This document shows positions 24,301 to 34,286 of a DNA stretch of 64,000 nucleotides, piece after piece. A model generated the notes under the pieces. It was not told the DNA's origin, made no database searches, and saw only the letters and a list, made by a program, of their open reading frames with translations. Every line of letters starts with the position of its first letter. Position 1 is the stretch's first letter. Origin of the DNA: Maylandia zebra (taxonomy: Eukaryota > Chordata > Actinopteri > Cichliformes > Cichlidae); contig NC_135177.1 in NCBI RefSeq assembly GCF_041146795.1, positions 6,240,060-6,304,059 on the forward strand, given 5' to 3'. Position numbers and translations under genes: made by a program.

Positions 24301-25749
24301 ATACAAAAATAGCTATTTTCCTCTTTAAACAAATTTACAGTGGGTGAAATCTAATGACTTACTTAAACTTCATTAAGGCTTAATTTTAGGAACATAAGCA
24401 CGCTGATATACAGGTGGATGCCTGCTATAGCCAGCAGTTGTCTTCTAGGCTTTAACTATATTATTTTGAGACACTTATGATGATGGTGATGCAAATGGAT
24501 TGTGTGACAGATAGAAAGGTTTGTGCTCCAGTTTTAGTGAGTAAAATTCTGCCCTTTAATCTGTCTATTGCTCAGCATAACTAGCAACTAGCTGTGCTTT
24601 TGGGATGTACCCAGATCTGTGGATACACCTCGTTATCCAAGATTGCCAATGAAACTCCACCCTCTTTGTCAAAGCTTGTCACCTGTGGCTCTAAATACCA
24701 ACATGGCAGTGATCAAACACTGAAACCTTAAAATGCGTTCCACCAGAGTCAATTAAAGGAGACACGTTCAAATTCCTATTTATACCATTGCACGGCACAG
24801 AGGTTGCTCACAGGATAATCCTGTAGGAGTAAGCTGAGAAAAACAACTAAAATAATTATTAACACTAGCATCTAGACAAAAAATGACAACGTTTAAATGT
24901 GAACTTTGGGGGACGCCTTAGCCCCTAGCTTACTTGAGTCCCTGTGAAAGTGGTATTCTAGAGAGTGGCTTCACAGTGGCTAGTTCATGAGTCTGTCTCG
25001 GTGAGAAAGCTGGTTTACCCGACTGGCCCATATGCACATATGACCTGCAGTCATAATTCTAAGTAAAAGCAAGGAAGTATTATTACCTTAATGATGTGCA
25101 AGTAATAACAGAAAATAGCAATAAGCATAGCAGTTCTTGCGTTGTGTCTGACAAAGAAAGGTAAAAGAAAGAAAGACCTCCAAGTAAATAACTTGCCGCT
25201 CCAGCTCCTCTCCCACAGGAAAAGGGCTGCATTTATTTTTACATTAAACATAAAGGATGAACTTACATGGAACATATTTGACATAAGATTAAAAGAAAAA
25301 CACCAACACAAATCCGACATACCTGACAAAGAAAGGTAAAAGAAAGAAAGACCTCCAAATAAATAACTTGCTCGCTCCAGCTCCTACGACCAAATACAAA
25401 CAGTGGGGAAGAGGGTTAGCTCAACCCATCACAGCTTCCAAGCTAGCCAGAATTATATATTCATCCTAGCATTAATGGCCCCTAAAACACATTTGTGGCA
25501 CACACATACTGCACATTTCTAGCATCTAACAAAAACAGGCACAATGATGACAATAACTGAACTAAAATCACAATCAGAAACAGGGTGGATAAATATACAT
25601 TATATGAGCATTTTACAGTGTTGGGAAAGAAATGACACCAACCTCTCCTACAGGGGAATTGTAGAAAAGGGCCAAAGGGGTACACTGTATTTATATGGTT
25701 GCACCGAAGAAGAAGAAGAAAAGATGAGGAGGAGCTCTAACTGATAATG
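24301..25749. other. Intergenic with a spaced direct repeat
   Basis: No gene recognised. A block of about 62 bp starting CTGACAAAGAAAGGTAAAAG occurs at 25148-25208 and again at 25323-25385 in the same orientation, nearly identical, 175 bp apart. A GAA run lies near 25707. Confidence 0.55.
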
Positions 25750-26454
25750 AATCCGGTCTTTAAGTGATGACCTGATGAATCCTGCTTCCGGGCCCAAAGT
25801 AGTCTGCATGTTGTGTGTTGTGTTTTTAACATGTTTTAATGCTTTGTATCTCGTTCTATTTAATCTCAACAAGCCCCTAAAAACAGTCAGTGATCACTGT
25901 CGGCTTCTCTCGGTTTTTATTACCACTAATCATTTTAAAGCTCAGTTTTTAAACCCTTATATGTAACTACAACCCAGCCCATGCAGCAGTATATTAATGA
26001 CTAACCTCGTATTGTGGATGGATTATCTCTGTGGTTCTCCTGACTGACATTTGGTCTGTTTACAGCATCCTGCATTTGCCCCTAACCATTGGGAACCCTC
26101 ACATTAACTTTTAACGAGTGGAAAAAAGTCCTCCGTTCATTAGTGTTTGTCCTTCAGCTTTACTGTTTATGTTATGCTAACATAGCTTTGTCACGCTAGC
26201 GATCATGTAGCACATCATTTTAAACCAGCTAGCCCAACTTCAGTAACCCTACAAACGTCGCTGCTGTTTACTTTCCTGTCTTCATTTATGTTGGAAGTGA
26301 TAGCAGAGCTGTACGTTTAAATTTTTTCAGAATCCCTCAGTCAGAACATGGTATATTATATTTAGATGGAAGCTAGCGAGCTAACTCCCTGCTAACTTCT
26401 AACTCCGTTAAATGTCATAAATTCAGTTTTCATGGATGCCTGGATGTTAAATTT
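25750..26454. repeat. Tandem duplication, unit 1 (~0.7 kb; uninterrupted copy)
   Basis: Runs from AATCCGGTCTTTAAGTGATG to the GGATGCCTGGATGTTAAATT block. It aligns along its full length with 26455-32002 once the copia element is removed, for example GCAGTATAT(T/G)AATGACTAAC and GCTAGCGAGCTAAC in both. It carries the empty pre-insertion site of the copia element near 26100-26110 (CTCACATTAACTTTTAACGA). Confidence 0.85.
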
Positions 26455-26826
26455 AATCCAGTCGTTAAGTGATGACGTGAGGAATCCTACTTCCGGGCCT
26501 AAAGTAGTCTGCGTTTAATATGGCTTTTGTGTTGTTAACATGTTTAATGTTTTGTATTTTCTTCTATTTGATCTCAAAAAGCTCCTAAAACAGTCAGTGA
26601 TCACTGTTGACATCCCTCGGCTTTTATTACCGCTAATCATTTATTTAAGCTCAGTTTTTAAAACCTTAGGATGTAACTACAGCCCAGCCCATGCAGCAGT
26701 ATATGAATGACTAACCTCGTATTGTGGATGGATTATCTCAGTTGTTCTCCTGGCTGAAGTTTGGTCCTTTTACAGCATCCTGCCATGCGATTACATTTGT
26801 TCCTGACCACCGAGAACACTCACGTT

Positions 26827-27131
26827 TGTTGAGTATTGCAGCATCGACAGCGATCAACTCGAAGGAAAATGACGACGGAGGCAAAAATGTCCTTAATATT
26901 TTGGGAACTTTATTCCTCATTAACACGCGGCAAAACTTTTCTCATGGGTGCCATTTTCATTGTGGTATACTTTTTTTTTTCTTAGGGGCGTGATGACGCA
27001 GCATCCGTGCTCTTACAATGAAACAGTGCCTCCTTGTGGTGGCAACTAAAATACTGTCTCTGTTAAACCACAGTAACCATAATGCAGTTAAACACTGTAC
27101 AACATGAGTACACACAATGAATATCTTAACA
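26827..27131 (-). repeat. copia 3' LTR
   Basis: 305-bp terminal repeat. It reads TGTTGAGTATTGCAGCATCG on the plus strand and ends AATATCTTAACA. Bounded outside by the target duplication ACGTT and inside by the polypurine tract. Confidence 0.95.
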
Positions 27132-27140
27132 CCCCCTCTT
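27132..27140 (-). promoter_or_regulatory. copia polypurine tract
   Basis: On the minus strand AAGAGGGGG lies directly against the TG of the 3' LTR, the expected place for the plus-strand DNA primer. Confidence 0.85.
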
Positions 27141-27243
27141 GTACTCAGGTTGCTGGAATCAAAGAAAAGTTGTACAATAAACGATAAACAGTTGTACAAT
27201 CTCTACCACACTTCCTTTTTTCTTTTTCTCTCCTTTTTTTCTT

Positions 27244-30200
27244 TTAAGCACCAAACATAACGTTAGCAAACTTAGCAAGTTTTAGCTTAGAAACAGGTTT
27301 GGTCATAACATCTGCAACCATTTCTTCAGTGGTGCAATATAACAGACACATTTTCTCTTCATTTACAATGGACCTTACAAAATGATATTTAATGTCCACA
27401 TGTTTGCACCTCTGTCGGCTCACAGGGTTTTTAGCCAGGGCAATTGTTCCCTGGTTGTCCTCGTACACTATTGTTTGAGTGTAGCTGTAGTCATCTATAC
27501 CTTTCAAAAGCTGTTCTAAATATATACACTCTTGCATTGTGGAAGCCAGAGCCATATACTCTGCTTCACAGGTAGAGAGCGCCACAGTGGGCTGTTTCTT
27601 GGTCTTCCATGAAACTAAAGAACTGTTGTTACATAGACGTACACAGTAACCAGTAGTGCTGCGTCTGTCGGCAGTGTCACCTGCCCAGTCAGCATCACTG
27701 TAGGCCACTAGACCCAAATTTTCATCTGTGTTTCTTCTAAAACACAACTTCTTATCTTTGGACCCTTTGAGATATCTCAACACATGTTTCACAGTTCCCC
27801 ACTGTTCTTCTGTAGGCTCATGGAAATGTTGCGATAACTTGCTTACCACAAAACTCAGGTCAGGACGGGTACCTGATGCAAGGTATATAAGACTGCCTAC
27901 AGCCTCTCTATACATCCTCACATCTCTTATCTTAGTAGCACCTTCTGTGTAACACAACTTCTGATCACAGGGAGTTCCTCTGGGTTTACAGTTCTGCATG
28001 TTAGACCTCATCAGTATCTTGTTGACATAGGTTTCTTGTGACATTGTTACACATCCATCAGACTGAGTGAAATCAATACCCAGAAAATGCTTAAGTCTGC
28101 CCAAGTCTTTCATCTTAAATTTGACTGAAAGCATTTCTTTCGCATCCTTCATTACCTTTTCATTGCCAGCAGCAATTATCAGGTCGTCCACCCAGATGAT
28201 CATAATCACCTTACCATCTTTTGTCTCTTTGGTATAAACACAGTGGTCTGCTGGGTTTTGCCTGAAACTGTTCGCTGTTAGGTATTCATGCAAGATCCTA
28301 TTCCAGTTACGACCAGATTGTTTTAACCCATACAAGGATTTTTGTAATCTACAGACTAGCCCTTCTCCCTCTTCATAACCTTCTGGCTGATCAATGTAGA
28401 TTTCATAATCAATGGGAGCGTGTAAATATGCTGTCTTCACATCCATTTGATGGAGTAACAGGCTCTCCTGCGCTGCTTTCTGTAACAAAACTCTTATGCT
28501 GGTTAAGTTGGCTGTTGGTGAGAATGTCTCTCCATAATCTATCCCCAACTGTTGGCTGTAACCTTTGGCTACGAACCTTGCCTTGTATCGGTCGTTTCCC
28601 TCAATGTCACTCTTAACGGAATAAACCCACTTCCCCCCCACTGTTTTCTTTCCCTTTGGCAAAGTGGTTAGGGTAAAAGTGTCATTTTCCCGTAACGAGT
28701 GAATTTCTTCATCCATGGCTTTGATCCAGTTCTTTGAGTTAGCTGATTCTATGGCTTCCTTAAATGTGTTTGGGACACCACACACTGCCCTGTAGCAGTA
28801 GTCTATGGTAGTGTGGATCTCATCGCCGCCACTGTTGGCAGCTACAAAGTCATTTAAATGTCCCGGTTTTCTTCTCTCCCTAAGAGGATACCTTTTGTTG
28901 ACAAATCCATCACTTGTCACATTTGTCTCTTTTCGTTCACGCTCATCAGGTATACCACTTTGTGGACTTGTGTCTGTCACAATAGGTTCTGGAACCTCAT
29001 TGTCCTTGTCACCTTTCTCTGAAGGTCTGTTAGCCATAGGCTGTCTTACTCTGCTACAGTCATCATTTAGTTCTCCCTCATCTGTCTGTGTTTGTCTTTC
29101 TACATTTACTTTGCTCACAAACTTAACAAGTCTATGTTTCTGAACTTTCTCAGTTTCAGGGTGGTAAACTAAGTAGGCGGGACTGTTCTTATCATAACCT
29201 ACAAAGAAACCTTGGTCACATTTTGAATCAAGTTTCCCCTTGTCCTGTTTGTATGCAGACCCAAATTTCTGCATTTTTGACAAGTCTGGCTTTTTACCTG
29301 TCAGCATTTGGTAGGGTGTTTTCCCTGTTCGCTTATTAAAGCATCTGTTCCGTGTTACAGCAGCAGTTTGAATGGCATAGTTCCATAGGCATTTCGGTAG
29401 CTGACTCTCAATTAGCATGCACTTGCCCATCTCGAAAAGAGTACGCCACCCCCTCTCGGCTGTACCGTTCTGATGGGGTGAGTACGGGGCTGATGTCTCA
29501 TGCTTAATGCCATTTTTCCTTAACAGGGTTTGGAAATCTCTGCATGTGAACTCTGTCCCATTGTCTGATCTAATGCATTTTACGTTGCCATATGGTGCAA
29601 CATCCGCTAGAAATTTCTCTGCTGCCTGCACTGTATCAGTTTTCGTCTTCAGGAAATATACAAACACTGAGTTTGAATAATCATCAGTGAATGACTGCAC
29701 ATATTTGTACCCATCAATAGATTCAGTGGCTATCGGACCTGCTAAATCTGTGTGTACCATTTGTAAAGGAGCCTTTGCTCTTGTATCCGGATCTCTGTTT
29801 CGGGTTTGTGCAAACTTTCCCTGGATACACACTTCACATTCCTTTTCAGGTCTATCGGTTCTCCCCTTAATCTGCATACCGTTAACCACACCTTGCAATC
29901 TTACTACATCTTCATAGTTGCAATGACCTAATATCTCATGCCATGCCTGTATGTCATGACAGGTGTTACACTTATCATTACCCTCAACTTCAGTCTGCAA
30001 ATAGTACAACTTGCCATACACATGAATGTTAAAGTTAGTACCGTCTTTGTGGGTCAACGTGTCCTGCCCTTGTTTAAAGGTGACTGTTGCTCCTAATGCA
30101 GTGGCTGACTTTACAGAGAATATGTTCTGGGGGTATGATGGAATAAACAGCGCATCTTTCAGCGTTGCTTTGCGTCGCTGGCCTGTATTGTCAATCAGGA

Positions 30201-31287
30201 ACACCTCTGCGTCCCCCCTCTGTTGGGCGACGCCTCTGCACTGGGTACCGTCTGCCAGTTCTACGCTGTGTGACTCCGGTCTGAACGCGTCGTCGAAGCT
30301 CTTGAACTTGGCGATGCTGTTAATGATGTGTGAGGTAGCCCCAGTGTCCACCAACAGGCCTTTCTCCTCAATGCTGTACGCTGACTGCTGGACTTTGATG
30401 TCTACGCCCTTAATCCTGAAGGCATAATCTGGCGTTTCTGCTTTGGATCCGTTGCCGCTCTCATCTGCGACCTTCCGCGCGCCATCTTGTTTGTCTTTAT
30501 GTCTACATGTGGTATCACTGTGTGTGCTGCTTTTGCAATGACTACACCACGTCCTCCGTCTGCACACTTTTGCTCGGTGGCCTTTTAGTCCACACTTGAA
30601 ACACACAATGTCCACATCGCTCTTGTATCTGCATTGTGCGCTGGATCTCATGTGCTCACGCCCGGTTCTTCCTCCTGTTTTCATTACGTTGTCACTACAC
30701 TCGGATGCGCTTGACTTTTCAGTGTCTTCGAAACTCCGTAGCTTTGTTTTGAACTCAGCAAATGTCATATCGTCTTTATCGTGAGTAACGTGTATTGCAA
30801 ATGGCTTAAAACTTTCAGGTAGACCTTTTAAAACCATAGCAATCAATAATCCATCACCTAAAGTCTCACCCGCATTGCGCAGTGCTGTAATGGCGGCCTC
30901 TGCTCTGATGACATAGTCTGTGACAGTCTCTTCCCTCTTTTTCTGAAGCGATGATAGCGTGGTGTACAGGTTGATGATTCGGGGCTTCCCCTTTCCAGCG
31001 TAGTAGTCCCTCAATATTTCTAATGCTCTTCTCCCATTATCAGGGGCATCTCTCATAATCAGTGAGAGGCTTTTATCGTCCAAAAATTGGATTAACTCAG
31101 CGTAAGCGTCAGCGTTCTTCTTACCGTCTGCTGCTACTTCAGCCTCACTGTTCGGTTCCTTCAGAACAGTGGCTTTTAATCCCAACAAGTGCAAATATCC
31201 TAGCACCTTAGTTTCCCAAAGTTCATATCTGGTCTCATCTCCGTCAAACATGAGTCGAGGCAGCCTGCTTGCTCCTCGTTGATCCAT
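27244..31287 (-). CDS. gag-pol: copia Gag-Pol polyprotein, 1347 aa, uninterrupted
   Basis: Single frame, ATG at 31287, stop at 27244. Order of domains: copia-type Gag (UBN2-like) ~20-190; zinc knuckle [14 protein letters not shown] at 229-242 (CX2CX4HX4C) with a second Cys/His cluster at 248-261; aspartic protease VDTGATSH, catalytic Asp ~314; pre-integrase HHCC region ~450-487; integrase core D514, D575, E611, a DD35E spacing; reverse transcriptase ~865-1110 with [22 protein letters not shown] and WVDD at 1032-1035 (YVDD in most relatives); RNase H ~1210-1330 with [21 protein letters not shown] and KHVDIKYHF. The integrase-before-RT order is diagnostic of Ty1/copia rather than gypsy. No env-like frame. 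Nothing is broken, and no frameshift separates gag from pol. Confidence 0.95.
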   Translation of the reverse strand: MDQRGASRLPRLMFDGDETRYELWETKVLGYLHLLGLKATVLKEPNSEAEVAADGKKNADAYAELIQFLDDKSLSLIMRDAPDNGRRALEILRDYYAGKGKPRIINLYTTLSSLQKKREETVTDYVIRAEAAITALRNAGETLGDGLLIAMVLKGLPESFKPFAIHVTHDKDDMTFAEFKTKLRSFEDTEKSSASECSDNVMKTGGRTGREHMRSSAQCRYKSDVDIVCFKCGLKGHRAKVCRRRTWCSHCKSSTHSDTTCRHKDKQDGARKVADESGNGSKAETPDYAFRIKGVDIKVQQSAYSIEEKGLLVDTGATSHIINSIAKFKSFDDAFRPESHSVELADGTQCRGVAQQRGDAEVFLIDNTGQRRKATLKDALFIPSYPQNIFSVKSATALGATVTFKQGQDTLTHKDGTNFNIHVYGKLYYLQTEVEGNDKCNTCHDIQAWHEILGHCNYEDVVRLQGVVNGMQIKGRTDRPEKECEVCIQGKFAQTRNRDPDTRAKAPLQMVHTDLAGPIATESIDGYKYVQSFTDDYSNSVFVYFLKTKTDTVQAAEKFLADVAPYGNVKCIRSDNGTEFTCRDFQTLLRKNGIKHETSAPYSPHQNGTAERGWRTLFEMGKCMLIESQLPKCLWNYAIQTAAVTRNRCFNKRTGKTPYQMLTGKKPDLSKMQKFGSAYKQDKGKLDSKCDQGFFVGYDKNSPAYLVYHPETEKVQKHRLVKFVSKVNVERQTQTDEGELNDDCSRVRQPMANRPSEKGDKDNEVPEPIVTDTSPQSGIPDERERKETNVTSDGFVNKRYPLRERRKPGHLNDFVAANSGGDEIHTTIDYCYRAVCGVPNTFKEAIESANSKNWIKAMDEEIHSLRENDTFTLTTLPKGKKTVGGKWVYSVKSDIEGNDRYKARFVAKGYSQQLGIDYGETFSPTANLTSIRVLLQKAAQESLLLHQMDVKTAYLHAPIDYEIYIDQPEGYEEGEGLVCRLQKSLYGLKQSGRNWNRILHEYLTANSFRQNPADHCVYTKETKDGKVIMIIWVDDLIIAAGNEKVMKDAKEMLSVKFKMKDLGRLKHFLGIDFTQSDGCVTMSQETYVNKILMRSNMQNCKPRGTPCDQKLCYTEGATKIRDVRMYREAVGSLIYLASGTRPDLSFVVSKLSQHFHEPTEEQWGTVKHVLRYLKGSKDKKLCFRRNTDENLGLVAYSDADWAGDTADRRSTTGYCVRLCNNSSLVSWKTKKQPTVALSTCEAEYMALASTMQECIYLEQLLKGIDDYSYTQTIVYEDNQGTIALAKNPVSRQRCKHVDIKYHFVRSIVNEEKMCLLYCTTEEMVADVMTKPVSKLKLAKFANVMFGA

Positions 31288-31364
31288 GTTGCTATTTAGC
31301 CGTTAGCCCGCTATCCGTTGTGGCTCCGGATCTTCATGAGAAAAAACTCTTCTTCGAGTCGGCC

Positions 31365-31378
31365 CTGGGCCCATAACC
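31365..31378 (-). promoter_or_regulatory. copia primer-binding site (internal initiator-Met tRNA match)
   Basis: The minus strand just inside the 5' LTR reads GGTTATGGGCCCAG, so the plus strand reads CTGGGCCCATAACC. That is the anticodon stem-loop of vertebrate initiator-Met tRNA as I recall it, not its 3' end. Priming by a half tRNA of this kind is known for Drosophila copia. The site touches the LTR with no gap. Confidence 0.85.
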
Positions 31379-31682
31379 TGTTGAGTATTGCAGCATCGAC
31401 AGCGATCAACTCGAAGGAAAATGACGACGGAGGCAAAAATGTCCTTAATATTTTGGGAACTTTAATCCTCATTAACACGCGGCAAAACTTTTCTCATGGG
31501 TGCCATTTTCGTTGTGGTATACTTTTTTTTTCTTAGGGGCGTGATGACGCAGCATCTGTGCTCTTACAATGAAACAGTGCCTCCTTGTGGTGGCAACTAA
31601 AATACTGTCTCTGTTAAACCACAGTAACCATAATGCAGTTAAACACTGTACAACATGAGTACACACAATGAATATCTTAACA
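31379..31682 (-). repeat. copia 5' LTR
   Basis: 304-bp terminal repeat, about 99% identical to the copy at 26827-27131. It should carry the element's promoter; a TATA box is not certain by eye. Confidence 0.95.
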
Positions 31683-32005
31683 ACGTTAACTTTTATCGAG
31701 TGGAAAAACAGTTAGCTTGTTTATATTATGCTAACATAGCTGTGTCACTAGCGGTTACGTAGCACATCATTATATATCAGCTACCCAAACTTCAGTAACC
31801 CTACAAACGTCACTGCTGTTTAGCTTTCTGTTTTCATTTATGTTGGAAGTGATAACAGAGCTGTACGTTTTAATTTCCAAAACCCCGCAGTCAGGACATG
31901 CTATATTGTATTTAGATAGAAGCTAGCGAGCTAACTTCCTGCTAACTTCTAACTCCGTTAAATGTCATAAATTCCGTTTTCATGGATGCCTGGATGTTAA
32001 ACTCA

Positions 32006-32327
32006 ATTGTTACACCTGGTAGAGCAGAACGCTGATCATTTTATTAAAGATGGAAGACTTTAGACAGTTTTTCAACTCTCAGTAATGCCATAGTGATCGT
32101 TTGATATATGGACCTGCAGCGGAGTTTAGGCCCAGACGCGGCTAGTGACGTCAGACTTTACGACCGGATTGTTACACCTGGTAGAGCAGCCACACTGATC
32201 ATTTTGTTACAGATGAAAGAATTTAGACAGTTTTTCAACTCTCAGTAATGCTGCAATGATCATTTGACTTAGGGACCTGCAGCGGAGTTTGGGCCCAGAC
32301 ATGGCTAATGATGTCAGACTTAAAGAC
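32006..32327. repeat. 162-bp tandem duplication, two units
   Basis: Units start at 32006 and 32168, both with ATTGTTACACCTGGTAGAGC. Both contain CAGTTTTTCAACTCTCAGTA and GGACCTGCAGCGGAGTTT. Roughly 85-90% identical by eye. They directly follow the 0.7-kb tandem duplication and may be part of the same repeat family. Confidence 0.85.
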
Positions 32328-32480
32328 ATAACTACAGGCTTGGAGGTCCTAACAGTCATGAAGACAAAGAAGTGCAAAACGAAAAAAGATGAAAAATAGA
32401 TGAGACTGCAGCCAACAAAGTGGCAAAACAGCTGTGGACACTTTTTTAACAGGATCAGTGTGTTTGGAAACATTTTTTAA

Positions 32481-32607
32481 CCCTCTCAAGGCAGGCGTTG
32501 CAGATTTGCAACAATTAAAAACTAACAACCTGACTACCCCACATACATATTTTATGAGTTTTTTTACTCAGAAGTACCACTGCAGGACTTGGTTGTGCAT
32601 GAGAGGG
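32481..32607. mobile_element. piggyBac-type MITE, 127 bp
   Basis: Flanked by the target duplication TTAA (32477-32480 and 32608-32611). Ends CCCTCTCA and TGAGAGGG are exact inverted repeats, and CCC next to TTAA is the piggyBac hallmark. No coding capacity. Confidence 0.7.
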
Positions 32608-32661
32608 TTAAAAGTAAATGGCATTTTACATTTTTGCATGAGCTCCCAGGACTATAATTAA

Positions 32662-34201
32662 TAGTTAATGATAAATCAATCTTTTCCATTTAAAACTTTG
32701 TCTCTGGATTGCGTTAAGGGATATTGATGCCGCTTATTTCTTATCTTATCTCTAAGATGAAGGCTCCAGTTTCTAAGAAGCCCCTCCTTCTCTCTAGGAA
32801 GGCAATAAATCAGTAGCAGAGGATTCAGGATGGTTGTGGGTCTGCAGCAGCATAAACCTGTTACAGTGCTGTACTAAAGCTGCAGGGCTTTATTGCTCAA
32901 CTGCTCCACGTTGCATGTAGGTTCAATAATGGGTAAGGGTTACAAACTGTATGAACTTTATCATTCTTTAATGATTTTTTTCCCCAAATCAGCTGTCTGA
33001 TAAAGGCAAGAGGTTAAAGGGAAAAAAACTGCTACTGGACTTTTGCTATGCATGGATCCAACTCAACGCATGCCCGGCAGGATATAATGCTAAGTAACAG
33101 ACTAATAAAATACTAGAATGCTGCTCACCAAAACTCCCATTAAAAATTATCCAAAAGGCGCCAACGCCACAAACATGGTTGAGACGTCCACATCAGTGAC
33201 TTGATTTAGAAGGAGTGAAACACCATGGGTTACAACTGCCAGTGCTGGAACACCTGTCAATCAAAGGAGCCGCAGGCTTAACTGAAGGCCTTATCAGTAT
33301 AACTCTGTGATGATTTCTTTTCACCCGCCTTACAGTTTCTATGAAGGAGAGGTTGTCCATACACGCTGTAAACGTGCTGTTTAATGCTGTAAAGTTGGCC
33401 ATTGTGTGAGTCCACACTCATTGGAGCAATCCTCAAGTGGCAGCTTGAGGAAGTGCAGTTTTTGGCTTCATTTGTCAACCCAGTTGAAGCGAATGCATTC
33501 TGTAACTGTCATTATCATCCTAGTTATAATCATCGCTGTTTCTGCCACTTCTGAGCATCCTTGTAATGCACACGCCACCTTGGCCAGAAATGTGTTTTCA
33601 TTATATTTTAAGCTAAAGATTAACCACTTGGAGTCCTTTTCCAACACACACAAAAAATACTCCTTCTCATGTCCTGTCTAGGACTTTTTGTGCACATCAT
33701 TTTGCTTTTTTTGCTGTTGCTAATTGCTGAAGCTCATGCATTTAATTATGTTTTTTGTTTTGTTTTTTAGCTATCAATAAAATACACCACATAACCGAAA
33801 TTGAGAGATTCTGTAACTTTCCACAGTAAGGGCAGTTTCAGTAATTTTCCACAACAGGGGTAAAAGGACAATGTTCAGTCCAGCAGTTTGGTGGTGCTCA
33901 GCTGCATGCAGCTACCTAAACGTTTGTTACACAACCTTGAGATCAATTGCACTTCTCTTTGATGCACTTTTGCACGTCTATTTCTGTGTTTCACGGCCAT
34001 AACTGTACAGCTGCATTGTGCAGGGTTTCTTTTTTAACCTCCAATCAAAGAACAGTAAGGTACAGTAAAAACATAAGTCAGCATAACTATCAGTGGTATT
34101 AGCTGGTAAGTTTGTGTAGTGGTGCAGATGTTACTGATTACTGTGCATCCAAACCCAGATCTGGGAAATTCCATGACATCAGAAGAGTCCGTCCTTCTGT
34201 G
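32662..34201. other. Upstream region of gadl1 copy 1
   Basis: AT-rich non-coding sequence. About 33270-33490 includes blocks such as CAAGTGGCAGCTTGAGGAAG and GTGCAGTTTTTGGCTTCATT, which I recognise from an abundant fish repeat of unknown class. The rest is unremarkable. Confidence 0.45.
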
Positions 34202-34209
34202 TATAAATA
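34202..34209 (+). promoter_or_regulatory. TATA box of gadl1 copy 1
   Basis: TATAAATA lies 78 bp before the ATG at 34287. The following leader has a CAGCATCACAG block that is shared with the second copy's leader, which also has TATAAATA. Confidence 0.65.
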
Positions 34210-34286
34210 GGACGGCTTAGTGGTAATGTGCAATAAAGAAGAGGCACAAAATAAGGCAGCATCACAGCTGGGAAATTTCATCAAAT

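Larger units (their letters stand above)
26827..31682 (-). mobile_element. Complete Ty1/copia LTR retrotransposon
   Basis: A 4856-bp element, coding strand minus. LTRs: 26827-27131 (3' LTR, 305 bp) and 31379-31682 (5' LTR, 304 bp), each TG...CA in either orientation. The LTRs differ by three substitutions and one T in a T-run, about 1%. Target duplication ACGTT is at 26822-26826 and 31683-31687. The primer-binding site abuts the 5' LTR and the polypurine tract abuts the 3' LTR. One uninterrupted gag-pol frame fills the interior. Every part needed for autonomous transposition appears present, so it is young and possibly active. Confidence 0.95.
26455..32002. repeat. Tandem duplication, unit 2, split by the copia insertion
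   Basis: Second copy of the repeat at 25750-26454, in direct orientation. Its left part is 26455-26826 and its right part 31683-32002, with the 4856-bp copia element between them. By eye it is roughly 90% identical to unit 1. No coding function seen; probably itself a repeat of unknown class. Confidence 0.85.

Noticed and set aside
27728-30784. Plus-strand frames inside the copia element
   Set aside because: They are antisense shadows of the intact gag-pol frame.
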